This document shows, one piece after another, positions 1 through 6,303 of a stretch of DNA of 7,300 nucleotides. The translations under genes and the position numbers were made by a program. Within the stretch, counting starts at the first letter, position 1. Each line of letters opens with the position of its first letter. The DNA is from an uncultured Clostridia bacterium (GTDB taxonomy: Bacteria > Bacillota > Clostridia > Oscillospirales > Oscillospiraceae), in contig CAMWTG010000140.1 of NCBI GenBank assembly GCA_947177115.1, positions 1-7,300 on the forward strand, given 5' to 3'. Below the pieces are notes generated by a model. That model saw only the letters and a program-made list of their open reading frames with translations. It was not told the DNA's origin and did no database searches.

Positions 1-90
1 GCGGGGCTGGCGGGGATTGGGGGTGATGCGCTCGATGGGCAGCATGTGGATGCGGTTGGACTGGTAGAGGCCGCTTCTGATCAATTGCAT
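1..90 (-). CDS. ParB/Noc-type partition protein, N-terminal fragment
   Basis: Only the first 30 codons are in the window; the gene runs off the left edge. The peptide contains HMLPIERITPNPRQPR (residues 15-30). This matches the opening of the ParB/Spo0J/Noc N-terminal domain, which typically begins with a basic-hydrophobic I-x-x-I-x-P-N-P-x-Q-P-R stretch ahead of the CTP/parS-binding region. Proteins of this family bind parS-like sites and act in chromosome segregation (ParB) or nucleoid occlusion (Noc). Thirty residues cannot tell these apart, though the short lead-in before the motif fits Noc-like proteins. The ATG at 90 is chosen because GGAGGGG lies 7 bases upstream (98-104). An in-frame ATG at 120 would add ten residues but has no convincing ribosome binding site. 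The start region lies in a long inverted repeat described separately. The family call is fairly secure; the subfamily is open. Confidence 0.8.
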   Translation of the reverse strand, partial: MQLIRSGLYQSNRIHMLPIERITPNPRQPR

Positions 91-91
91 A

Positions 92-173
92 AAAATTCCC
101 CTCCGCAGATTTTTCTTCATTTTACGGCTTGTCCGCCGCAAATGGGAGCAAATCCTGTCGGAGGGGGAATTTT
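92..173 (-). promoter_or_regulatory. Long inverted repeat sequestering the RBS of the ParB/Noc-type gene
   Basis: Read on the minus strand, the arm at 173-150 pairs with the arm at 112-92. The outer 14 base pairs (AAAATTCCCC/TCCG with CGGAGGGGAATTTT) are interrupted by one bulged C. They continue into CAG/CTG and ATTT/AAAT with single bulges, about 21 base pairs in all, around a loop of roughly 37 bases. The GGAGGGG ribosome binding site of the downstream gene (98-104) lies entirely in the stem, and the ATG begins directly after the run of Ts that ends it. The transcript could therefore fold with the site hidden, giving translational control. Because the stem is flanked by A- and T-rich runs, it could also work as a terminator for the upstream genes or on the opposite strand. 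The pairing is seen; the function is inferred. No known riboswitch or leader class is recognised in the loop. Confidence 0.5.
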
Positions 174-189
174 ATTTTTCGATCGAGGA

Positions 190-603
190 TCAGGTCACGT
201 CTACGCAGTAATCCGTCACCACGCCATCGTCATCCAAAGAAATGACCAGCCAATTGTTGTCCATAAAATCAACGCCCAGGTAATAAACCAGCGTAGTTGC
301 AGGCGGGAAATACTTTTGGCTGATTTAAAACGATGCTTGCCCACCGCCGTCCTCGCTGCCCAGCAGCCGGATTACTTCTGCCTCCGTCATTCCGGCCAGC
401 TGGTTCCGCTCCAGCATATCGCTGACAATTTTATAGCGGTTTTCCCTGTCATTGGCCCATTTAGCGGGCGAGTACGTATGTTGATATTTGAATACGCATA
501 CTGCGGCGGTCAGAACAGCGAATATGGCAGCAAAGATCCAGAAAACCACTGTATTCCATCTTCTGGCCTTCTCCGTTTCTTCTTTCATCGTGCGTTCATC
601 CAT
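190..603 (-). pseudogene. Small membrane protein with BamE/SmpA-like tail, split by in-frame TAA
   Basis: From the ATG at 603 the reading frame gives 92 residues. They comprise a charged N-terminus, one membrane segment (about 18-38), then a soluble part with GMTEAEVIRLLGSED (71-85), and end at TAA (325-327). The same frame then stays open for 44 more codons to a TGA at 190-192. That stretch encodes protein-like sequence with YYLGVDFMDNNWLVISLDDD and GVVTDYCVDVT. A G-M-[ST]-x-x-E-V-x-x-L-L-G helix followed by a strand pair ending in a D-x-D-G-x-V turn is the pattern of BamE/SmpA/OmlA-like domains. The stop therefore cuts off the beta half of the domain. A single A-to-T change in an AAA lysine codon would explain it. 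ATG 606 and 603 are adjacent; 603 sits better behind GGAGGG (611-616). The gene follows the sulfatase by about 20 bases, so the two are probably co-transcribed. Its function is unknown. A sequencing error cannot be excluded. Confidence 0.65.
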
Positions 604-622
604 CATACAGCCCTCCGGAAAC

Positions 623-2494
623 TCACTGCTCCATCACGTCTTTATACAGGAACTCGTTCCGCCAATAGTGCTGCAGATACCGGAACTTCAGATACAGCTC
701 CTTCCGCTCCTCCGGCACCTCGCCGCTCAGCACGCCGTCGGTCATGGTCCAGCCGGTGGTGGCGGCGATGGGGAACACCTCCATCATCTCGTCCATGGCC
801 TGCATGAACCCCGGCCCCTCCCAGCCCAGCTGGCCGAAGACCAGGTTCATCAGGTAACAGGGGGAGATGGCCGGGCCCTCGCCCTGCACATCGTGGCCGA
901 TGACCTCCTTGGCGGCGTCGTTGGCCCAGATGAGGTACCGGGTGGTGTAGCGGCGGTAGAAGCCGGCCTCATCGCTGGCGTTGACGCCCATGCCCATCTC
1001 ATCATAGTAGATGTTCCCGTCCCCCATCCAGGGCAGGTGGTCGCCGAAGGTCACCAGCACCACCGGGGCCGGGTCCTCCCGCAGCCGGTCGATCAGCGCC
1101 GCCAGCTGCCGGTCCGTCTCCATGATGGTGTCCATATAGGCGTTCATGGCGTTTTTGCACTCCTGGGTGTAGTTGTCCCCCGTCAGGTACTCCGCGGCCC
1201 CGGTGTCCCAGGTGGCATAGGGCCCGTGGCTCTGGACGTTGACGGAGAAGGAGAAGCAGGGCTGTCCGGCCTCCACGCACGCCTGAAAGTCGTTATAGAT
1301 CTCCGGCAGCAGGACGGAATCCTCCGGATAGACCGCCTGGGTCATCTGGTCAAAGTCGCCCTCCAGATAGCGGTACTGCTGGAAGCCCAGATACCCGTTG
1401 ATGTTCTGCCGGTTGTAGAACCACTGATAATAGGGGTGGCTGCCCTCGATGGCATATCCCTGCTGCCGCAGATACCAGGCGTAGGAGTTGGCGTTGCCCC
1501 GGAAGTTGCGCAGCTGGTAGTTGCCGGTGAGGAAGCACCGCTCCGTATCCACGGTGCCCCCCGCGAAAATGTTGGTCACCAGATCGCCGGTATAGCTCTC
1601 CGCCTCCAGGGCGTGGTAGAGCTCATAACCGCTCACGTCCAGCCCCGGGATGCCGTACCGGGAGAAGTCGGCGTAGGCCTCCCGCATGAGGCCGATGATG
1701 TTGATCTTCTTATCATCCGGAATGTCCGCATCGGGGTAGCCTGCCAGCAGCTGGGCCGTCTTCGCCTTGCTGTAGCCCGGGGGCGGCGTATCCACGAAGT
1801 CGGAAATGCTGTGGAGGAAGGGGTACCAGAAGCCGTGGGAGACATAGTTCTGCGTGGCGCTCCACTGGTTGAGGTGGTTGAAATTCCTGGTGTCGTCATA
1901 GATCTTCTTGTCCAGGTACACCGGAGACAGCGCCGCCATGGCCGCCGCAGCGGCCAGCCCGGCGGCCAGCCGCCTGGTCCGGGAGCGGCACACGCCCGGC
2001 GCCAGCAGCCGCAGCAGCGCCCACCCTAGAAGCAGACAGAAAACTGTCAGGATAATTTGCCAGTCAATAAACAGGGAGTAATGGTCCCCGGAGGCCATGG
2101 CCTTGGCCTCCCGGAGGATCAGCATGTCCTCAAAATAGAGCGGATCGTCCCGGAACTGCAGCTTGTAGTAGTTGCCTATGCTGAACCCGAAGGCGATGCC
2201 GCCGCCAATAAGGAAGGCGGCTCCGGTCCTGCCGGTGACGCCGTAGAACAGCAGGACCAGCAGCGCCACGGGGACGGTGTTCAGCAGCAGCGTCTGCCAG
2301 TGGCAGAGATAGTCCACCAGGGTGCCTCTGGGATAGGGTCCGATGGCCAGCACCAGCAGGGCCAGCCCCATGCAAAGCCCCGCGCACAGCAGGATCACCA
2401 CACGCCAGGCATAATACAGTTCCCGCTTTCTCACCGGCCAGCCCGGCTCCGGGGCGGGCTTGACCAGAAACAGATCGTTCCAGAATCCCTTCAA
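623..2494 (-). CDS. LTA synthase-family membrane sulfatase (alkaline phosphatase superfamily)
   Basis: This 623-residue protein is predicted to have about five N-terminal membrane segments (roughly 32-52, 68-86, 91-110, 145-164, 177-190) and a large extracytoplasmic sulfatase-fold domain. Family members transfer phosphoglycerol from phosphatidylglycerol, as in lipoteichoic acid synthesis, or perform related phosphotransfer on envelope glycans. Visible landmarks are NIIGLMREA (about 265-273, usual metal-binding Glu region), GGTVDTE (about 313-319, the expected catalytic threonine), SHGPY (about 422-426) and FGDHLPW (about 483-489, metal-binding Asp-His). The active-site set looks complete. The start is taken as TTG because AGGAGG lies 9 bases upstream (2504-2509) and because in-frame upstream starts (ATG 2536, TTG 2563) overlap the promoter at 2535-2563. 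The length suits LtaS-like proteins. The exact substrate cannot be read from sequence; a dedicated LtaS or a capsule/teichoic-acid phosphoglycerol transferase are both possible. Confidence 0.9.
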   Translation of the reverse strand: MKGFWNDLFLVKPAPEPGWPVRKRELYYAWRVVILLCAGLCMGLALLVLAIGPYPRGTLVDYLCHWQTLLLNTVPVALLVLLFYGVTGRTGAAFLIGGGIAFGFSIGNYYKLQFRDDPLYFEDMLILREAKAMASGDHYSLFIDWQIILTVFCLLLGWALLRLLAPGVCRSRTRRLAAGLAAAAAMAALSPVYLDKKIYDDTRNFNHLNQWSATQNYVSHGFWYPFLHSISDFVDTPPPGYSKAKTAQLLAGYPDADIPDDKKINIIGLMREAYADFSRYGIPGLDVSGYELYHALEAESYTGDLVTNIFAGGTVDTERCFLTGNYQLRNFRGNANSYAWYLRQQGYAIEGSHPYYQWFYNRQNINGYLGFQQYRYLEGDFDQMTQAVYPEDSVLLPEIYNDFQACVEAGQPCFSFSVNVQSHGPYATWDTGAAEYLTGDNYTQECKNAMNAYMDTIMETDRQLAALIDRLREDPAPVVLVTFGDHLPWMGDGNIYYDEMGMGVNASDEAGFYRRYTTRYLIWANDAAKEVIGHDVQGEGPAISPCYLMNLVFGQLGWEGPGFMQAMDEMMEVFPIAATTGWTMTDGVLSGEVPEERKELYLKFRYLQHYWRNEFLYKDVMEQ

Positions 2495-2503
2495 AACGAA
2501 TGA

Positions 2504-2509
2504 CCTCCT
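2504..2509 (-). promoter_or_regulatory. RBS fixing a TTG start for the sulfatase gene
   Basis: The minus strand reads AGGAGG here, a full match to the Shine-Dalgarno core, with a 9-base spacer to the TTG at 2494-2492. No ATG or GTG lies at a suitable distance in frame. This site decides the start of the LTA-synthase-like gene. Confidence 0.75.
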
Positions 2510-2534
2510 ACCTGCCTGAAATTTCCTTTTTTGC

Positions 2535-2563
2535 ATTATAGCCGCTTTCTTCCGGAATAGCAA
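2535..2563 (-). promoter_or_regulatory. Sigma-A-type promoter for the sulfatase gene
   Basis: On the minus strand a -35 element TTGCTA (2563-2558) and a perfect -10 element TATAAT (2540-2535) are separated by exactly 17 bases. Transcription would start near 2528, giving a leader of about 34 bases that contains the AGGAGG site and ends at the TTG start. It lies just downstream of the terminator at 2631-2679, as expected for a new transcription unit. The in-frame ATG at 2536 overlaps the -10 box and would not be in the transcript. Confidence 0.65.
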
Positions 2564-2630
2564 GGGCGGAAGTTTAGGATTTATTTATGATTTCCCCGTT
2601 ATTTCCCTAAAAATACCGGGACCGCCGGAG

Positions 2631-2679
2631 AAAAAGCGCACCGGCCCCGCATACCGCCCGAAAGGCGGCGCAGGGCCGG
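2631..2679 (-). terminator. Rho-independent terminator after the transporter gene
   Basis: About 20 bases past the transporter stop codon, the minus strand forms a ten-pair outer stem (CCGGCCCTGC with GCGGGGCCGG, one G-T pair; 2679-2670 and 2650-2641). It encloses a second stem CCGCC/GGCGG closed by a TTTCG loop. After TGCGC comes TTTTT (2635-2631). The short gap between stem and T-run is slightly atypical, but stem strength and position support termination of the leftward transcript. No T-run follows on the plus strand, so it appears one-directional. Confidence 0.7.
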
Positions 2680-2697
2680 CCGGCATCCCGTCCGCCT

Positions 2698-4080
2698 CTA
2701 TTTCGCGAACTGGTTCCAGTACCCCATGATAAAAATGAACAGAACGATCAGCGGCAGCACATAGCTGACGTAAAACCGCACGCCCCTTGGGAAACGCAGT
2801 CCTTCCCCCTCGTTGGCCTCCGCCAGGAAGTTCTCCCAGCCCCAGCCTCTTCTGCTGGTGCAGAACAGCACGAACAGCAGGGACCCCAGGGGCAGGATAT
2901 TCTGGGACACCAGGAAATCCTCGATCCCGGACACATCCATCCCCAGCACCGTGAACCCGGACCATACATTGCACCCCAGCACACAGGGCATGGACAGCGC
3001 CAGCACCCCGATGAAGTTGACCAGCACCGCCTTTTTCCGGGGCATGTTCCACCGGTCCATGGTAAAGGAGATGATGTTCTCAAACACGGCGATCACCGTA
3101 GACAGGGCGGCAAAGGACAGAAACAGGAAGAACGCCCCGCCCCACAGCCGCCCTAGGGGCATGTGGTTGAAGATGTTAGGCAGCGTGACAAACACCAGCG
3201 CCGGCCCCTCCCCGGTAGACACGCCGAAAGCGGAACAGGCCGGGAAGATGATGAGCCCTGCCACGAAGGCCACGCAGGTGTCCAGCACGCCGATGCGCAC
3301 CGCTTCTCCCGCCAGCCGCCGCTCCTTGCCGATATAGCTGCCGAAAATGGCGATGGCCCCAATACCCAGGGACAGGGTAAAGAACGCCTGCCCCATGGCG
3401 GCGAACACGGCCTCTCCCAGGATCCAGTTCCCCCCGGCGTCATAGACCAGGTTGCGGAAGTTGGGCTGCAAATAGAACCGCAGGCCCTCCCCCGCGCCCT
3501 CCAGCAGCACGGAATTCACCGCCAGCGCCGCCATAAGCGCCAGCAGGCACAGCATCATCACCTTGTTCACACGCTCCACGCCATTGCGCAGTCCCTGGAG
3601 GCAGACGACCATTCCGATGCAGACCACAATGACCATAAACAGCGTCATGACCCCCGGCCGGCCCATAAGCCCGCCGAACTCCCCGGCCACGCCCTCCGCG
3701 TCCAGTCCCACGAAGTCTCCCCGGAGCATCTTGACGAAGTAATACAGCAGCCACCCGGCAATGACGGTATAGAACATCATCAGCAGGTAATTCCCCGCGA
3801 AGCCCACATAGCCGTACCAGTGCCACTTGCTCCCCTTGGGCTCCAGCTTCTGGAAGGACAGGGCGATGCTCTTCTTACTGGCCCTGCCCACCGCCAGCTC
3901 CATGACCATGACCGGCAGCCCCAGAATCACCAAAAACAGCAGATACAGCAGCACAAAGGCCGCCCCGCCGTATTTCCCCGTAATATAGGGGAACCGCCAT
4001 ACATTGCCCAGCCCAATGGCGCACCCCGCCGAAATGAGCAAAAAGCCCAGCCGCGAGGAAAACGTCTCTCTTTTCTCCAT
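2698..4080 (-). CDS. Sodium:neurotransmitter symporter (NSS/SNF) family transporter
   Basis: This 460-residue integral membrane protein matches bacterial NSS (LeuT-fold) transporters, which import amino acids or related amines with sodium. The hallmark AIGLGNVWRFPY is at residues 21-32: the unwound TM1 segment with the sodium- and substrate-contacting Gly-Asn. Other fits are a TM2 LPVMVMELAVGR (55-66), a TM3 tyrosine in FYTVIAGW (103-110), a TM6-like region with QAFFTLSLGIGAIAIFGSYI (231-250) and a TM8-like LSFAALSTVIAVFEN (321-335). Eleven or twelve membrane spans are likely, as usual for bacterial members. The ATG has AAGGAG 8 bases upstream (4089-4094). It begins 68 bases after the helicase-loader gene in the same direction and ends at a terminator. 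Whether it has its own promoter in that gap is unclear. Amino acid uptake is the likely role, but the substrate cannot be told. Confidence 0.95.
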   Translation of the reverse strand: MEKRETFSSRLGFLLISAGCAIGLGNVWRFPYITGKYGGAAFVLLYLLFLVILGLPVMVMELAVGRASKKSIALSFQKLEPKGSKWHWYGYVGFAGNYLLMMFYTVIAGWLLYYFVKMLRGDFVGLDAEGVAGEFGGLMGRPGVMTLFMVIVVCIGMVVCLQGLRNGVERVNKVMMLCLLALMAALAVNSVLLEGAGEGLRFYLQPNFRNLVYDAGGNWILGEAVFAAMGQAFFTLSLGIGAIAIFGSYIGKERRLAGEAVRIGVLDTCVAFVAGLIIFPACSAFGVSTGEGPALVFVTLPNIFNHMPLGRLWGGAFFLFLSFAALSTVIAVFENIISFTMDRWNMPRKKAVLVNFIGVLALSMPCVLGCNVWSGFTVLGMDVSGIEDFLVSQNILPLGSLLFVLFCTSRRGWGWENFLAEANEGEGLRFPRGVRFYVSYVLPLIVLFIFIMGYWNQFAK

Positions 4081-4148
4081 GTTTCTTTCTCCTTAAAATG
4101 AATAAATAATTTGTATTCCGCTTTCACCGCCGCCGCGGATGCGGAGCC

Positions 4149-5150
4149 CTACCGGTCCCGTTTGAGGATCCGGATATCCTCCCCGAAGAACCGCAGGATC
4201 TGATATTCCCCCCGGATCCTGGAGAGTACAGCCTCCCCGTACCGCCGCCCGATCTCCTCCATGGGCAGATTGGTGGACAGCACCGTGCTCCTGCCGTTGA
4301 TCAGCCGGTCGTTGACGATCCGGTAAAAGGCCGACTGAACGAAGCTGGTGAGCATTTCCGTTCCCACATCATCCATGATCAGCAGATCGCAGTTGAGGTA
4401 ACGGTCAACCTCCCGGTCCGGATCCTCCTCAAAGGGGTTCTCCCTGCCGAATTTCCCGCTCTCGAATTGCTGGAACACATGCCCGGCAGTATCATATACC
4501 ACCGAAAACCCTCGTTCGCTGACTTCCCGGGCAATGCAGGCGGACAAAAAGGTCTTGCCCAGCCCCGGCGCACCGGTGAACAGCAGGTTTCCGCTGCGCC
4601 GCGAAAAGCTCTGGGCGTACTTCTGGCAGATCTCCTGGATCATCCGCATATTTTCCAGAGGGCTCCGCCCAAACTCCGCCCACTTCTCCCCGGTAAACCA
4701 CTCCAGGGAAAACGTTTTGAAGGACTGATTCCCCAGATCCAGCAGCTTGCTCAGCCGCCGATTCTGCTCCTGGGTGTAGTACGCCATCAGGCACCCGCAG
4801 GGCCTGCCGTCCGCCAGCCACCCGGTGTCCCGGCACCGCCGGCACACCGGCCCATCGTCCAGATAGTCGTAAGGGAATCCCGCTCCCACCAGCCGCTCGG
4901 CCCGCTCCCGCTGGAGGGTCAGATTGTTCCGCTCCAGCTCCCGCAGAGCCGTCTCCGGGCTGCCCTCATCGGCAAAGGCTGCCAGCACGATCCGCGCCGC
5001 CGTCCCCCGCAGCTCCCGGTCGATCTTCTCCACCATAGGCGCTTTGCGGTAGACCTCCGCCGTCCGGCGCTCCAGCTCATCCCGCCGCCGCTCCTTGGCC
5101 GTCTGAAACTGCCGCTGCGCCTCGGCCATGATCGCTCTGTCTCTCGGCAT
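4149..5150 (-). CDS. dnaC: DnaC/DnaI-type AAA+ helicase loader
   Basis: This is a 333-residue ATPase of the DnaC/DnaI/IstB group, which loads the replicative DnaB-type helicase onto DNA. The N-terminal third is helical and charged. Cys103, Cys106, Cys118 and Cys120 (CRRC ... CGC) form a likely zinc site of the kind seen in DnaI-like loaders. The AAA+ core shows Walker A GAPGLGKT (193-200), Walker B LLIMDD (256-261), a sensor-1-like STN (292-294) and an arginine-rich RRYGEAVLSRIRG (302-314) that could supply the arginine finger. The ATG follows the stop of the DnaD-like gene with no gap and has AGGAGG 8 bases upstream (5159-5164), so the two are almost certainly co-transcribed and perhaps translationally coupled. 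IstB of IS21 is the main alternative. It is rejected because there is no IstA gene, there is a zinc-site N-terminus, and the partner is a DnaD protein. Confidence 0.93.
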   Translation of the reverse strand: MPRDRAIMAEAQRQFQTAKERRRDELERRTAEVYRKAPMVEKIDRELRGTAARIVLAAFADEGSPETALRELERNNLTLQRERAERLVGAGFPYDYLDDGPVCRRCRDTGWLADGRPCGCLMAYYTQEQNRRLSKLLDLGNQSFKTFSLEWFTGEKWAEFGRSPLENMRMIQEICQKYAQSFSRRSGNLLFTGAPGLGKTFLSACIAREVSERGFSVVYDTAGHVFQQFESGKFGRENPFEEDPDREVDRYLNCDLLIMDDVGTEMLTSFVQSAFYRIVNDRLINGRSTVLSTNLPMEEIGRRYGEAVLSRIRGEYQILRFFGEDIRILKRDR

Positions 5151-6137
5151 TTATTCCGCCTCCTTTTCCCGGCGCAGCTGCCGCAGGTATTTCTCCATCC
5201 GGGCCATATCCTCCCGGGCAGCCTCGCCGGTCTCCTGCCGCTCGCCTGCCGGGCCGCCCTGCCGCCGGGCCGGACGGTCCCCGGTCTGGACCTGCGCCAG
5301 GGTATGCAGCCCCTTCTCATGCCAGGACTTCAATATCCTGTCCATATAGGGCCACTTCAGCTCCTTGCACTTGACCACCGTTTTGTCATAGGCCAGCTCA
5401 ATAGCCTCGTCTGTGAACCCCATCCCGCTCCAGGCCATCAGGTACTTTTCCTCGCTTGGCGCGGGGGCCCGGTCGCCCAGCCGCAGCAGCCGCATCATCC
5501 TGGGCAGCGCCTCCCGGCTTCTCTGATATTTTTTAATATAGGCGGCAGCGCTCTCCTGTGTCATAAGCCCCAGCCTTGCCCACGTATACCCCTCCTTCTC
5601 GATCTGCCGCATGGTAGGTTTTCGTCCCTGCCCGTACCTCTCCACGGTCCTCTCGGCGCAGAACCCCACCAGCAAAAACACCACGTCCGCCGGCAGTCCC
5701 AGCTGGTCATACAGCCCCAGCAGGATCGCCAGATCCGGCGTAGTCAGCTTTTTCCCCAGTTTCTCCTCCACCGCCCCGGTAAGCCCTGCAAACTCCTGAC
5801 CCTCCAGGGCTCTCGCCATGTCGGCCCTGGTGTACTCCGGCCTGCGGTCCTCGGCCTTCGGCGTGGGGGGCGCAGGCGGGACCGCGCTTCTCCCGCTCTG
5901 CCCGGGCAGCGAGACCAGTCCCTGCCGGGCCAGGACGTCCAGCGCCCGGCGGAACCTGGTCTGATCCCAGCCCAGCTGGGCCCGTATTTTTTCATCATCC
6001 CCGCTCCCCCGGTTTTTCAACACCGCAATATACAGCAGGGCCGCGTCCCCATCGCCGCACTGAATGAGCCGCTGCGCCGCCGGACCGGAGAGGAGGACGC
6101 CCTCGTCCTCCGGCAGGTGGAGAATATAGTCGCTGAT
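5151..6137 (-). CDS. DnaD-domain replication initiation protein
   Basis: This protein of about 328 residues carries an N-terminal winged-helix-like part (about 1-75), a proline-rich linker (about 85-95), then DnaD/DnaB_2-type helical segments and a basic C-terminus. Diagnostic features are LYDQLGLPADVVFLLVGF (about 142-159) and a Y-x-x-x-I-L-x-x-W signature, YMDRILKSW (about 264-272), near the end of the domain. DnaD proteins bridge DnaA and the helicase-loading machinery; the immediately adjacent loader gene supports that role. The start is unusual. The protein-like sequence begins at ISDYILHLPEDEG, where an ATC codon (6137-6135) sits 8 bases behind GGGAGG (6146-6151). No ATG, GTG or TTG is near it. 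In-frame ATGs at 6182, 6221 and 6254 lack a good ribosome binding site and lie at or upstream of the likely promoter (6181-6209). If ATC is not used, ATG 6182 is the next choice. Confidence 0.85.
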   Translation of the reverse strand: MSDYILHLPEDEGVLLSGPAAQRLIQCGDGDAALLYIAVLKNRGSGDDEKIRAQLGWDQTRFRRALDVLARQGLVSLPGQSGRSAVPPAPPTPKAEDRRPEYTRADMARALEGQEFAGLTGAVEEKLGKKLTTPDLAILLGLYDQLGLPADVVFLLVGFCAERTVERYGQGRKPTMRQIEKEGYTWARLGLMTQESAAAYIKKYQRSREALPRMMRLLRLGDRAPAPSEEKYLMAWSGMGFTDEAIELAYDKTVVKCKELKWPYMDRILKSWHEKGLHTLAQVQTGDRPARRQGGPAGERQETGEAAREDMARMEKYLRQLRREKEAE

Positions 6138-6144
6138 AGCCTCT

Positions 6145-6152
6145 CCCTCCCT
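6145..6152 (-). promoter_or_regulatory. RBS in front of the ATC codon of the DnaD-like gene
   Basis: The minus strand reads AGGGAGGG here. With GGGAGG (6151-6146) as the core, the spacer to the ATC at 6137 is 8 bases, the usual optimum. No standard start codon lies at a workable distance in the DnaD frame. The site therefore either serves a rare ATC start or marks a start codon lost by mutation or sequencing error. Confidence 0.5.
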
Positions 6153-6180
6153 TTTCTGTCTCTTTTTATCATTTCCTCCC

Positions 6181-6209
6181 ATTCTACATGAAAAGACAGC
6201 ATTCGTAAA
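6181..6209 (-). promoter_or_regulatory. Likely promoter of the dnaD-dnaC operon
   Basis: On the minus strand TTTACG (6209-6204, four of six matches to the -35 consensus) and TAGAAT (6186-6181, five of six to the -10) are 17 bases apart. Transcription would start near 6174, leaving a leader of about 37 bases before the ATC codon with the AGGGAGGG site inside it. It overlaps the 3' end of the 39-codon ORF. The match is moderate, and support comes partly from its agreement with the ribosome binding site. Confidence 0.45.
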
Positions 6210-6303
6210 GGGGAAGTTTTTCATCGCTGGGGAAATCCATGATGTAACGCACATTTCCTGCCAGCACGCGCACTGTGCGCCCTAGCAGGGATCTTTTGCT
6301 CAT
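6184..6303 (-). CDS. Possible 39-residue small protein
   Basis: The frame runs from an ATG at 6303 to a TAG at 6186-6184. It encodes a basic first half (SKRSLLGRTVRVLAGNVRY, residues 2-20) and a tail with DFPSDEKLPLYECCLFM (23-39). The sequence alternates hydrophobic and charged residues like a small beta structure and reads more naturally than the overlapping N-terminal extension of the DnaD frame. Against it: there is no clear ribosome binding site before the ATG (only GTGG), and third-position GC is near 55 percent, lower than in the neighbouring genes. I do not recognise the family. It would lie just upstream of the dnaD-dnaC operon, whose promoter overlaps its end. It could be a real small gene, a leader peptide or chance. 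Confidence 0.3.
   Translation of the reverse strand: MSKRSLLGRTVRVLAGNVRYIMDFPSDEKLPLYECCLFM

Noticed and set aside
118..120. In-frame ATG ten codons upstream as the start of the ParB/Noc-type gene
   Set aside because: It has no suitably spaced ribosome binding site, whereas the ATG at 90 has GGAGGGG at 7 bases.
488..2029. Long open frame on the plus strand (513 codons)
   Set aside because: It is antisense to the sulfatase gene, is rich in His, Val, Gly and Pro with no domain motif, and arises from high GC on the opposite strand.
3163..4101. 312-codon plus-strand frame opposite the transporter
   Set aside because: It is a His/Gln-rich antisense translation of hydrophobic codons; the minus-strand product is an unmistakable NSS transporter.
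4117..4145. TCCGC/GCGGA inverted repeat after the helicase-loader stop, possible terminator
   Set aside because: A five-pair stem with a 19-base loop and no proper T-run; too weak to call.
4149..5150. IstB of an IS21-type element
   Set aside because: There is no IstA gene or terminal repeats; the zinc-site N-terminus and the adjoining DnaD-like gene indicate a chromosomal helicase loader.
4467..6191. Long open frame on the plus strand (574 codons)
   Set aside because: It spans the antisense of both the helicase loader and the DnaD-like gene, is Pro/Leu/Gln/Arg-rich, and has no motif or ribosome binding site.
6268..6280. Perfect palindrome GCGCA-CTG-TGCGC, possible operator
   Set aside because: It is short, GC-rich, over 50 bases upstream of the predicted promoter and inside the candidate small ORF; it cannot be separated from chance.
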